A DNA stretch of 64,000 nucleotides from Flavobacterium potami (GTDB lineage Bacteria > Bacteroidota > Bacteroidia > Flavobacteriales > Flavobacteriaceae): positions 1,302,001 to 1,366,000 of the forward strand of contig NZ_JAINUY010000001.1 of assembly GCF_020026915.1 (NCBI RefSeq), read 5' to 3'. Positions 52,466 through 60,927 of the stretch are shown here, in pieces. Within the stretch, counting starts at the first letter, position 1. Each line of letters begins with the position of its first letter. The notes under the pieces were generated by a model. It was not told the DNA's origin. It did not search any database and was given only the letters and a program-made list of their open reading frames with translations. The position numbers were made by a program, and so were the translations under genes.

Positions 52466-53798
52466 AGAATACCCCAATGTAGTGGTTTCCTGCTTTGTTT
52501 ATTAGTTTTGCACCTTTAGTAACTCTTCCAGTAGGAATATCAATTACGTAAATGTTACCATCTTTTCCAACTGGAGTAACAGCGATGTAGAATTCATTTC
52601 CGTCTACAACAAAACCTTGATATTGACCAAAGTTCAAGTCAGCATCATAATCAATACCTTCTACTCTTGTAGCTGTTTTTGCATTCAAATCAAGTCTTGC
52701 TAAGTAACCTTGTTCAGTTCCTTCGTAAGTATAAACAGCATAAGCAATTCCGTTTCCAGCATATCTCCAAGCATCGATATAACTTCCTTTAATTCCTAGA
52801 GCTGTATCTAAACTGAATACATAAGAATTGTCGTATTCGTTACTTTGGTTGATTTTAAGGATGTAAGAACCTTTTTTAGCATCTCTTTGAGTTGCTTGAT
52901 AGATGTTTCCGTCGTTTGCTACGAAGCTGTTAAAACTTCTGTATCCACTTGTGTCTCCAAATCCAACAGTAGAAGTAATTACTTTCGGATTTTGTAATGA
53001 AGGATAATCAACAACAACAGATTTTGAACCTAAACGATCAAAAGAAGGCTCATTTGCACCTGTTAGCGGATTTGTTTTACGCATCCAAGTTCCGATAATT
53101 AACTTATCTCCAGCTTTGTTTAAAGTTGGTGCATCCAAACGGAAAATATGGTGTCCTTGACTTTCTTCTGCAGTCGTCAACGGAATTTCATATTGTCTGT
53201 AATCTGAAATCAAAGATTTTTGTAAATCTAGACTTAAAACAGTAGAAGAACCTCTTGTATACTTGTATGTTTTTCCGTCTGCTTCTGTTACAACAACTGG
53301 TGCAGTTACGTTTACAGCAACTCCGGTTTTATCACCATCAAATAATTTTACCCATCTTGGAGATGTTCCTGCATATTGAGAAATATTGGCAGTAATATCA
53401 GATTTTACAAAGTTTTTTGCTCCATTAACTTTGTAAGTCATGAATTCACCTCCGTTTGTACCAGTGTAAGTAATATTGAAAAGTGTATTTCCGTCTACAG
53501 AAGATTGTAAACGAGCTGTTCTGTTAGATTGTACACCTTCACCATTGTCAAAAACATTAACCGAAATGTTTGGGTTTATAGCATCTTCTTTAGAAATAGA
53601 GTAAATTCTAGTTCCACCATTTCCATCTCCAGGATCTGTTTGCATTAAAGCTCCAGCTACTGTAATCCAACGTCCTTCTGTTATAGGGTTTACAGGTTCT
53701 GCTTCTTTATTATTATCATCACTGCTGCAGCTTGTAGTAAGTGCAAATGTGGTCAAGACTAGTCCACATGCAAGTAATTTAAAAGTACCTTTTTTCAT
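52464..53798 (-). CDS. DUF4374 lipoprotein (siderophore-locus associated)
   Basis: 444 residues. A lipoprotein signal leads to TSCSSDDN (Cys24). The rest reads as a beta-propeller-like protein with repeated VNVTAPVVV-type strands and GSKSVVVDYPSLQNPKVITS. It matches the DUF4374 family, which typically accompanies TonB-dependent siderophore receptors in Bacteroidota. It starts 33 bases after the stop of such a receptor and is probably co-transcribed with it. It likely helps bind or hand over an iron chelate at the outer membrane. The biochemical role is not established to my knowledge. Confidence 0.85.
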   Translation of the reverse strand: MKKGTFKLLACGLVLTTFALTTSCSSDDNNKEAEPVNPITEGRWITVAGALMQTDPGDGNGGTRIYSISKEDAINPNISVNVFDNGEGVQSNRTARLQSSVDGNTLFNITYTGTNGGEFMTYKVNGAKNFVKSDITANISQYAGTSPRWVKLFDGDKTGVAVNVTAPVVVTEADGKTYKYTRGSSTVLSLDLQKSLISDYRQYEIPLTTAEESQGHHIFRLDAPTLNKAGDKLIIGTWMRKTNPLTGANEPSFDRLGSKSVVVDYPSLQNPKVITSTVGFGDTSGYRSFNSFVANDGNIYQATQRDAKKGSYILKINQSNEYDNSYVFSLDTALGIKGSYIDAWRYAGNGIAYAVYTYEGTEQGYLARLDLNAKTATRVEGIDYDADLNFGQYQGFVVDGNEFYIAVTPVGKDGNIYVIDIPTGRVTKGAKLINKAGNHYIGVF

Positions 53799-53831
53799 AG
53801 TTATATTTATTAAAAATTAATTAATCAGTTA

Positions 53832-56225
53832 CTAAAATTTATTAAGTGTGTAGTTTATTTTCAAAAAGAAAGCTCTTCCAGGTTTTTGAACCGCAAAATT
53901 GTCGTAGACCTGCTGGTTTGTAATGTTTTTAGCATCAAAACTGGCAATAAACTTTCTGTTAGGGAAAGTATAACTCAACCCTAAATCGTGCGGAAACTGC
54001 ACTGGTGTTCTATCGTCTTCATTATTCAGCCAGTTGGTGTAAAAAGCTCCGACATATCCAAAATTGTAAAAGAGACTTAATTGAGAGTTTTTCTGCAATA
54101 CATCTTTAAAATTATATTGAGCATTACCATTTACAGTAAAAAAGGGTTCATTTGGAAATTGTTTGTTGTAATTATCCAATTGTACTCCGTTTTTATCATA
54201 TTGATCTTTAGAACGAGATGTAAACTGCGACATATTCATAGATAGAAACAATCTGTTTTTATGAGAATATTCTGCAGAGGCTTCGTAACCAAGAGATTGT
54301 GCTTTTCCTAAATTAACGGAAGGTGCAACTTCTAATGCTTCATTTAAACGAACACTAAACTGTCGTGCAATTTTATCTTTTGTATTTCTCCAAAAACCAG
54401 ATCCGTTAAAACTAAATTTGTGATTATTGATGATGTAAGGACCAAATCGTAAACCAACATTTAAATTATTACTCTGCTCAGGTTTTAATGAACTATTACT
54501 GCTTTGATTTTCTCCTGGATTTCCAAATATTTCAATTTCAGAAGGAAGTCGGATTGCCTTTTCTGCAGAAAGAGAAAACATTAATTTTGAAGTTATAAAG
54601 TAAGAAGTTGCCAAACCATAACCATAAAAAGTAGTATTGTTACTTTCTAATTTTTCCTCAACAGTTGTGTTGCCATTTGTAAGTACGGGTGTTCTTTGTT
54701 CTGTTTTTTGATTGTAACGTTTTCCGAAGAGGTTCGTTCTTAGTCGAGAATTAAGAGCTTCTAATTCGTATGCAAATGACAAAATATTTTTTTGAAGTTC
54801 TCTTTTTTGTTGAAAATCTCTTTCCAATTGCGATTTCATTTCATCATAATCATCCCTGTCAAATGAATATAACATACTGCTGAAAACAAATCGATGATTT
54901 TCATTTAACGTATAATTTAAGCCGCTTCTAGTACTGAATATTTTGTTATTCAAATGAAGAATTGTCGGTTGTCCTTGCTGCGCTCCATTAGGAGTTAGTA
55001 TAGGTTCACCGCGAAGACCAATTACCTTTTCTCCAAACCAATTGTAATTCCATTTAACGGTGTCATTTACAACTTCTCCTCTTTGACTAAAAACAGAATT
55101 CACTGTAAATTCAAGACCTTTTACGATGAAGTCTTTTTTAGCATAATTAATACTTACAACCTGTGCATCAGATTCTGTAAATCGACCTTTATAGGGTCTA
55201 GACATCGATTGACCGTGTTGGATTTCTTTATAGTCGTCAGAAGCATTAAAACCTATTAAAAAGCTGTCTGCCCAGTTTACGTTTGTAAAACCGGCTTCAA
55301 TTCTTCCGCCAAATGAACGGTAAGCGTCTTCAAAACGTTTCGCTTTGATAAAAACTTTTTGCCCGTTTGGAAGAATATTATAAGCAAATTTACCCCAGAT
55401 TTCATAATCATTATCCGAATAATTATAGAAACCAGAACCTTTCAAAGTAAAGCCCGATTTATCTCTGTAAGTCGTATTAAAATTAGATTGAAATGTATTA
55501 AACGAACCATAAGAAGCAGAAGCGCTTAAAGTGTTTTTTGCACCTTTTTTCAGTATTACATTAATCGCTCCCCCTAAGGCATCGTCAGCTAGATGTGCTG
55601 GTACTACTCCTTTGTAAACTTCTATTCTATCTATTAATGCTGGAGGAATACTATTTAAGTTAAAAGAAGAACCGTAAGTTGAAATCGGAATTCCATCTAT
55701 AAATATTCTAATAGCATTGCCGGTCATTCCATTTAAGTTGTAAGAGACATTTGAGCCCAATCCACCGTTTTGTCTGATTCTAACACCAACAGATTGTCCC
55801 AATAATTCATTGGTCTGAATGTTTCTTTTAGCAGCTTCCTGTGTATCTATAACGTTGACTGAAAACCCTTTTTCTAGAATTTCTTTCTTAACGGTTTTCT
55901 TTTGAAGTACAACTTCTTTTAATGACCTAGCATCATTTCTTTCGATAGAAATATTGAACTCTATATTTGGTTGGTTGATTTTAACTTTTGTAGTTCTGGT
56001 TTGGCCTTCCATAGAAGAAGTCTCCAAAATGTACTCTCCATATTTTAAGTCTTTAAATTCGTAACGACCATAATCGTTAACAACGGCATATTTTTGAGTT
56101 CCTTTGATAGTAACTGATGAACCATAAGCTAATTCATCTTTTCCAAAAGTCACTTTTCCCGTTAGATTTCCAGTTTGCGACCAGGCTGAAATAGTAAATA
56201 AAAATAATAGTAAAATTGTTCTCAT
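53832..56225 (-). CDS. TonB-dependent receptor, probably ferric siderophore
   Basis: 797-residue outer-membrane receptor. After the signal (ending SAWSQ) there is a carboxypeptidase-regulatory-like domain (~20-95), then a plug with LGQSVGVRIRQNGGLGSNVS, IRIFIDGIPISTYGSS and RIEVYKGVVPAHLADDALGG. The barrel ends KINYTLNKF with the terminal Phe. It lacks a SusD partner and is shorter than SusC proteins, as expected for metal-chelate receptors. DUF4374, PepSY reductase and ApbE neighbours support iron uptake. A -7 element and a palindromic candidate operator lie directly upstream. Confidence 0.92.
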   Translation of the reverse strand: MRTILLLFLFTISAWSQTGNLTGKVTFGKDELAYGSSVTIKGTQKYAVVNDYGRYEFKDLKYGEYILETSSMEGQTRTTKVKINQPNIEFNISIERNDARSLKEVVLQKKTVKKEILEKGFSVNVIDTQEAAKRNIQTNELLGQSVGVRIRQNGGLGSNVSYNLNGMTGNAIRIFIDGIPISTYGSSFNLNSIPPALIDRIEVYKGVVPAHLADDALGGAINVILKKGAKNTLSASASYGSFNTFQSNFNTTYRDKSGFTLKGSGFYNYSDNDYEIWGKFAYNILPNGQKVFIKAKRFEDAYRSFGGRIEAGFTNVNWADSFLIGFNASDDYKEIQHGQSMSRPYKGRFTESDAQVVSINYAKKDFIVKGLEFTVNSVFSQRGEVVNDTVKWNYNWFGEKVIGLRGEPILTPNGAQQGQPTILHLNNKIFSTRSGLNYTLNENHRFVFSSMLYSFDRDDYDEMKSQLERDFQQKRELQKNILSFAYELEALNSRLRTNLFGKRYNQKTEQRTPVLTNGNTTVEEKLESNNTTFYGYGLATSYFITSKLMFSLSAEKAIRLPSEIEIFGNPGENQSSNSSLKPEQSNNLNVGLRFGPYIINNHKFSFNGSGFWRNTKDKIARQFSVRLNEALEVAPSVNLGKAQSLGYEASAEYSHKNRLFLSMNMSQFTSRSKDQYDKNGVQLDNYNKQFPNEPFFTVNGNAQYNFKDVLQKNSQLSLFYNFGYVGAFYTNWLNNEDDRTPVQFPHDLGLSYTFPNRKFIASFDAKNITNQQVYDNFAVQKPGRAFFLKINYTLNKF

Positions 56226-56250
56226 GTTGAGTCTGCGTGTAAAAGTGGTG

Positions 56251-56284
56251 CAAACTTATATGATAATTTAAATTTAATCTAAAT
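56251..56284 (-). promoter_or_regulatory. Promoter and candidate metalloregulator box of the TonB receptor gene
   Basis: On the minus strand TAAGTTTG (complement of 56251-56258) is an exact TAnnTTTG -7 element, about 25 bases before the ATG. Just upstream is the imperfect 19-bp palindrome ATTTAAATTTAATCTAAAT (56266-56284), with one mismatched pair between its half-sites, where an iron-responsive repressor could block the promoter. No TTTG was found at the ideal -33 distance. Confidence 0.45.
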
Positions 56285-56995
56285 AAAGCAATTAGAAGAT
56301 TATTAGAATTGCGAAGAGCGTTCTAATGTTATTTTAATGTAAATTATTAATTGTGAATAATTGTTAATTGTTAATTATGAATGGTGAATTGGGAAACGTA
56401 AAATGCGAATCTATGTTTTACTTTCGGCTCTTTTTGTCGTACTGAGCGTCCCGAAGTTTCGGGAGAAGGATATGCGCAAAGATTTTTTTCTAATGAAAAT
56501 GAAATAATCTCGCAAAGTCGCATGGTCGCAAAGTTTTTATGAATTGCCTCCAGCTTTAGCTGATGGTTATTTTGTAGCACAAATAAAAAAGGCTTTAGCC
56601 GAAAAGCAGTTCGGCTAAAGCCTTGACATAGCTTTATTTTACACCTCCATCTAAAGCTGGAGGCAATTCAAAAAAAGCATATCAAACATAGCCCAAGGTT
56701 TCAACCTTGGGAACGCAAAGGAATTAACAATATGTTGCCATAAAAACGTTTCCCAAGGTTAAAACCTTGGGCTATATTTTAATTTTTACGTCTTTTTTGT
56801 CATTTCGACGAATCTTTGTCGAATTATTAGTGTGATTTCTCCTTTCGTCGAAATGACAAACGTTATGATAAAAACGTCAAGTAAAATAAAATAAAACTCT
56901 GCGCCTTAGCGACTTTGCGAGATAAAAAAAAGGATTGTATGACTTTGCTCAGAAAAGACAAAGAATGGCATAATTAACAATTCACCATTAACAAC
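56285..56995. repeat. Large repeat island upstream of the TonB receptor gene
   Basis: The gene-free stretch 56226-56995 is mostly inverted repeats. CCCGAAGTTTCGGG lies at 56450-56463. A 19-bp perfect pair begins at GAATTGCCTCCAGC (56541-56559) and is mirrored at 56651-56669. Between its arms is a 15-bp stem hairpin (56589-56603/56610-56624, GGCTTTAGCCGAA). ACATAGCCCAAGGTTTCAAC (56686 on) is mirrored at 56747-56777, and TGTCATTTCGACGA (56798-56811) at 56845-56858. TCGCAAAGTCGC (56510-56521) faces GCGACTTTGCGA (56909-56920 region). A short minus-strand open frame at 56371-56580 has no family resemblance and I do not call it. Confidence 0.8.
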
Positions 56996-57988
56996 TTATA
57001 ATTTATAAGAGAAGTTTTTAGACTTAACCACTTTCCCTTTATCCGTAATCATCAAACAGCTATATTCAGGGAATTTTTGAAGTAATAGTAAACCTTCTTT
57101 CTGACCTAAAACCATCATTGAAGTACTTAATCCATTGGCAGTTTCGGCATTTGGACCAAAAACCGTGACACTGCACAAACCAGTTGCAGGATATCCAGTT
57201 GCAGGATTTATAATGTGTGAATATCGTTTTCCATCAAAAACAACAAATTTTTCATAATTGCCGGAGGTGGTTACAGCACCTTGTTTTAAAGGAACAGTTG
57301 CTATCAATTTTTCAGGATTAAACGGATTAGTAATTCCGATTTTCCAGTCATTTCCATTAGGTTGTTTCCCCCAAGTGCTCATGTCTCCGGAACCATTTAT
57401 AATTCCGGCCTGAATGCCTTTTTCAAGCATCATTTTTCGACATTTATCAGTAGCGTAGCCTTCGCCCAAAGCGCCAAAACCGATTTTCATACCTTTTAAT
57501 TTTAGAAAAATTGTCGATTCGGTACTATCTAAAATGATGTTTTTATAGCCCACTTTTTCTACAGATTTTTTTATGGCTTCCGCCGAAGGCATTTCGGTCA
57601 TCGAGCCGTCAAATTTCCAAACACGATCTAAAGCCGCAAAACTAACGTCGAATCCGCCATTGGTAATTTCAGAAAATTTAATTGCTCTTTGGGCTAATTC
57701 AAAAACTTCACGATCCACTTTTATTGGTTTTATCCCTGCATTCTGATTGACTTCAGAAACTTGAGAATCAGGTTTCCAGTCTGAAATTAAACTTTCAATT
57801 CGACTAATTTCTTCAATAACAAGATTAATATTTTGTTCTGCCGAAAGCGAATCTTTATCCACAATACTAATGTCAAATCTTCCCCCCATAAGAAGCGTTG
57901 TTCTTTTTCTTAAAACTTGCGAATGCATTGAAAAACAGCAAGTAATTAAGAGAAAAAAAAGAATTTTATGTGATGATAATTTTAGCAT
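56996..57988 (-). CDS. apbE: FAD:protein FMN transferase ApbE
   Basis: 330-residue exported enzyme that attaches FMN from FAD to Ser/Thr of extracytosolic proteins. Family blocks are clear: LLMGGRFDISI, ESLISDWKPDSQVSEVNQNAG, GFDVSFAALDRVWKFDG, GMKIGFGALGEGYATDKC, GIINGSGDMSTWG and HIINPATGYPATG near residues 250-265. The signal contains two cysteines (ITCCFS), so lipid anchoring is possible. It sits downstream of the PepSY reductase and DUF2271 genes on the same strand. The DUF2271 protein contains a TGAS motif that fits as its target. Confidence 0.95.
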   Translation of the reverse strand: MLKLSSHKILFFLLITCCFSMHSQVLRKRTTLLMGGRFDISIVDKDSLSAEQNINLVIEEISRIESLISDWKPDSQVSEVNQNAGIKPIKVDREVFELAQRAIKFSEITNGGFDVSFAALDRVWKFDGSMTEMPSAEAIKKSVEKVGYKNIILDSTESTIFLKLKGMKIGFGALGEGYATDKCRKMMLEKGIQAGIINGSGDMSTWGKQPNGNDWKIGITNPFNPEKLIATVPLKQGAVTTSGNYEKFVVFDGKRYSHIINPATGYPATGLCSVTVFGPNAETANGLSTSMMVLGQKEGLLLLQKFPEYSCLMITDKGKVVKSKNFSYKL

Positions 57989-58124
57989 TAAAATTAGAAT
58001 ATTTTAGTTTTAGCTCCAGCGGAGCATAATATTTATAGAACTAGATTTATGTTTATGAATAAAGCTCCAAAGGAGCGACACATCAACCACCAACAATCAA
58101 CCACCAACCATCAACCATTAACAA
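57989..58124. repeat. GCTCC/GGAGC hairpins and CAACCA-rich tract
   Basis: The gap between apbE and the PepSY reductase gene has two small hairpins, GCTCCAGCGGAGC (58012-58025 region) and GCTCCAAAGGAGC (58065-58078 region). A CAACCA-rich stretch (58083-58120) ends it. It separates apbE slightly from the upstream genes but all remain on one strand. Confidence 0.5.
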
Positions 58125-60308
58125 TTAATAACAATCCGTTAAAAATTGTTTATTAGCCTTATATTCTTCCAGTGTTTTTAATCCTTTTTCTAAAAGCAAT
58201 TCACTCAAAATGGCTTCAACATCTTTTTGCATTGCAAGTGAACCACAAATCATAATAACTCCGTCTCTTTTCAATAAAGTAGCAAAAAACAGCACATCTC
58301 TTTTAATTAAATCCATGACATAAATATGTTCATTTTCGCGAGATAGTGCCATATGGAAATTATCCAGATGCTCTTTTTGAATCATAATTGCAGCGAACTT
58401 TTTATATGCCATTAAAGTTGGAGTTTCCATTCTAAATCCGCTGTACAAATGAAGTTCCTGCTTTTGGTTATTTTGTTCGATCATTCCTAAGAAAGGTGCA
58501 ATTCCTGTTCCGTTGGAAATGAATGCTACTTTTGAAGCTTTCTTTGGAAGATGAAAAGTTGGATTTTTAATAATTCTCGCTTTGATTGTATTTCCAGGCT
58601 CCAAATTATTCAAATAAGAAGAACCTAATCCGTTTGGATGCAGTTTTACGACCAATTGAATATTACCAGAATGATTTCCGATAGAGTAGAGGCGCTCTCT
58701 AGAATCATTAGCAGGATAAATCGCTAGTAAATCACCAGAACTGAATTTTGTTCTTGCATTAGCTCTTAAAGTCAAAATAAAAGTATGTTCTGTTTCCGAA
58801 ATTGGCGTTTTATCCAAAACCATTAATTTCTGTAAACCTTTCGGAACATGATTGTATAAAGATGGTGTTGTTGCTAAAGGAATTCCCGTTTTTGCACTCC
58901 ATAATTTTACCCATTGAACAAATTCAATTGCCGATTTATCATTTACGGTCTGCAAATCCAAATAACGTTCTGTCCAATTTTGATTTTCTAAAAGCTGATC
59001 AATTTCAATGGCAAATCCGCAAAAATCCGGATATGATTTCGAGCCAAATCCAACCACAGAAAAATTGATTTTTTGCTTCTGATTTTGTCTTTCCAATAAA
59101 GTTTTGAATTGCGTTCCGTTTGAAGGTGCATCTCCCAAACCATGCGTAGAAGAAAAAACGATAATATGCTCTGCTTTCGGATAAGCTGTGAACTTATTCA
59201 ATTCACTAATAAAAACCTTGTGTCCGTGCGTAATCAATTGTTTCTGAATCGCATTGGCAAATCGGAAAGAACTTCCGTTTTCAGAACCGACCAAAAGGAT
59301 AATCGTACTTTCATTTGCCTTAAATTTATTTTTCATTCGACTTGCTCTTCTTTTTAAAGTAATGGCAAAACCAGAATAAATGAAAAATAAAATGTTGATA
59401 CAAGCAATGGCTAAAATGACCGCCCAGATTCCATTAATTCTTCCCGTATGAAGATCAAGACTCAAAGCAGCATATTGCGCTGTCATTGGCGATAGCTTTT
59501 CAGAAATTACGGCACCAGTAACCTGATTTACTTCAACTTCGCGATCTTTTAGCTCAATGATATAGTATTCTTCTGGATCATCGGTAAAAGGAAATTCTAT
59601 TTTTTTTACATCAGATAATAAAGTCGTGTTAAAGATGGAAGCTGTTTTGGCTTTTGCCGAAATTTCTGTTTTTACAGGTTTTGCTTTTTCTTCACCCATA
59701 AAAAAGTTAAACCTTTCTAGTGATAGATAAGTTCCGGTAAGCGAAATAATCAAAATCGGAATTAAAGCCAGTCTTCCTAAAAGCACATGATAATATTGTG
59801 CAAAGTATTCTTTGATTATTTTAGAAAAGAAATTTCGGATGCCGCGTTGTCTTTTTAAAACAAGCACGAAACCCGAAATTGATATCATTAGTAAACAAAA
59901 AGAAATGACGCCTACAAAAAAACGTCCTGCCTCATGAAGAAACAGCGAACGGTGCAAACTCGTAATCCATTTGATGAATTCCGATTTTTTTACAGGAGTT
60001 CCTAATGCTTTTCCAGTTTTTGGATCAATATAAGCGTTAATATCATTTCCGTCTGCATCAATTGCCTGAAGCGTTACAAACTGGTTGTAGTCTACACTCA
60101 ATTCAGTAATTTCCGAATACTCTTTTTTAAGGATCGGCAGCGTTTCGCCTAAAGTTATTTTATTGAAATTCTCAGCTTTATACGGAAGTGTTTTTTCCTG
60201 AACTGCATCAACCGCCAGAATAATTCCGGTAACCGAAGCCAAAAGCAAAAAAATAGAAGAAAATAAGGCCAAAGCCAAGTGTGCGTAACGCCAAAAAGAA
60301 AGAGTCAT
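58125..60308 (-). CDS. PepSY-associated membrane flavoreductase (flavodoxin-FNR fusion)
   Basis: 727-residue inner-membrane protein that likely moves electrons from cytosolic NAD(P)H across the membrane. Residues ~1-325 form a PepSY_TM module with four main membrane segments (LALALFSSIFLLLASVTGII at the start) and extracytosolic PepSY domains. A flavodoxin domain (~333-470) has VGSENGSSFRFANAIQ and the loop STHGLGDAPSNG. A ferredoxin-NADP-reductase domain (~495-727) has RLYSIGN for FAD and FISNGTGIAPFLG for the nucleotide. Such proteins are usually annotated as sulfite reductase flavoprotein or PiuB-like, but iron-locus context suggests ferric-siderophore reduction. It starts 27 bases after DUF2271. 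Confidence 0.9.
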   Translation of the reverse strand: MTLSFWRYAHLALALFSSIFLLLASVTGIILAVDAVQEKTLPYKAENFNKITLGETLPILKKEYSEITELSVDYNQFVTLQAIDADGNDINAYIDPKTGKALGTPVKKSEFIKWITSLHRSLFLHEAGRFFVGVISFCLLMISISGFVLVLKRQRGIRNFFSKIIKEYFAQYYHVLLGRLALIPILIISLTGTYLSLERFNFFMGEEKAKPVKTEISAKAKTASIFNTTLLSDVKKIEFPFTDDPEEYYIIELKDREVEVNQVTGAVISEKLSPMTAQYAALSLDLHTGRINGIWAVILAIACINILFFIYSGFAITLKRRASRMKNKFKANESTIILLVGSENGSSFRFANAIQKQLITHGHKVFISELNKFTAYPKAEHIIVFSSTHGLGDAPSNGTQFKTLLERQNQKQKINFSVVGFGSKSYPDFCGFAIEIDQLLENQNWTERYLDLQTVNDKSAIEFVQWVKLWSAKTGIPLATTPSLYNHVPKGLQKLMVLDKTPISETEHTFILTLRANARTKFSSGDLLAIYPANDSRERLYSIGNHSGNIQLVVKLHPNGLGSSYLNNLEPGNTIKARIIKNPTFHLPKKASKVAFISNGTGIAPFLGMIEQNNQKQELHLYSGFRMETPTLMAYKKFAAIMIQKEHLDNFHMALSRENEHIYVMDLIKRDVLFFATLLKRDGVIMICGSLAMQKDVEAILSELLLEKGLKTLEEYKANKQFLTDCY

Positions 60309-60335
60309 TGAATGTATTCTAGAAATGTAATCGTA

Positions 60336-60818
60336 TTATATTTTGCTTAATCTTACGTATTTGATGTAACCTTTTCCATCCGTTTTATCTGCAAGACCTT
60401 CTGTTGTAAGCGGAATTTCAAGATCGCTCACATAATATTTCTGATCTTCAACGGCAGACTCAAAACGCAGTTTGTATCCTTTATTAATTTTAGAATTTTC
60501 AATTTCAATAGTTGTCACACTACGATCTCCGCCCGTTACAGAAGCACCAGTTTTTGCACTGATATCGTCTGATTTTGCAGTATGAAATTTATTCCATTCT
60601 TTTAAAGATTTGTACCATTTCTTGTCATCACCCATTACATAAAGCGTTTTTTCGTATTCGCCAGAAGAATTAATTAACGAAACTACGATATAAGCACCTT
60701 CTCCCATATAATTATTCATCTGCAACATAATCTTGTATTTGCTTGATTGTGCCTGAGTTTGGAAAGATGCTAAAAAAATAAAAGCGCTTGTAAGAGCAAT
60801 TTTTAATATTGATTTCAT
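60336..60818 (-). CDS. DUF2271 protein with candidate flavinylation site
   Basis: 160 residues from the ATG at 60818, which gives a clean signal (MKSILKIALTSAFIFLASFQ). A longer frame to 60869 is unlikely. The body matches DUF2271: YMGEGAYIVVSLINSSGEYEKTLYVMGDDKKWYKSL. The segment SAKTGASVTGGDRS contains TGAS (90-93), which fits the [S/T]GA[S/T] pattern that ApbE modifies with FMN; Ser93 is the likeliest attachment site, with Thr95 as an alternative. With ApbE and the PepSY reductase next door, it is probably a periplasmic flavin electron carrier. Flavinylation is inferred from the motif and context. Confidence 0.85.
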   Translation of the reverse strand: MKSILKIALTSAFIFLASFQTQAQSSKYKIMLQMNNYMGEGAYIVVSLINSSGEYEKTLYVMGDDKKWYKSLKEWNKFHTAKSDDISAKTGASVTGGDRSVTTIEIENSKINKGYKLRFESAVEDQKYYVSDLEIPLTTEGLADKTDGKGYIKYVRLSKI

Positions 60819-60841
60819 AAAATTTATTTGTATTGATTGGT

Positions 60842-60906
60842 AATTTGAATTCCAAAATTCAAATTCCAAATCCCAAAAATAGAGTTTGGAATTTGGAATT
60901 TCAAAT
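60842..60906. repeat. TTTGGAATTTGGAATTT inverted repeat
   Basis: Two or three copies of AATTCCAAA-type units (60842-60875) face GTTTGGAATTTGGAATTTCAA (60884-60904) on the other side of a short loop. It lies between the ankyrin and DUF2271 genes and could attenuate transcription between them. Confidence 0.6.
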
Positions 60907-60927
60907 ATTGATTATTAATTAATTGTA

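Noticed and set aside
56371-56580. 69-codon minus-strand open frame in the repeat island
   Set aside because: It is composed of repeat arms and has no recognisable protein features or start context.
58125-60308. Sulfite reductase flavoprotein call
   Set aside because: The flavodoxin-FNR half is similar, but the PepSY membrane half and ApbE/DUF2271/TonB-receptor neighbours point away from sulfur assimilation.
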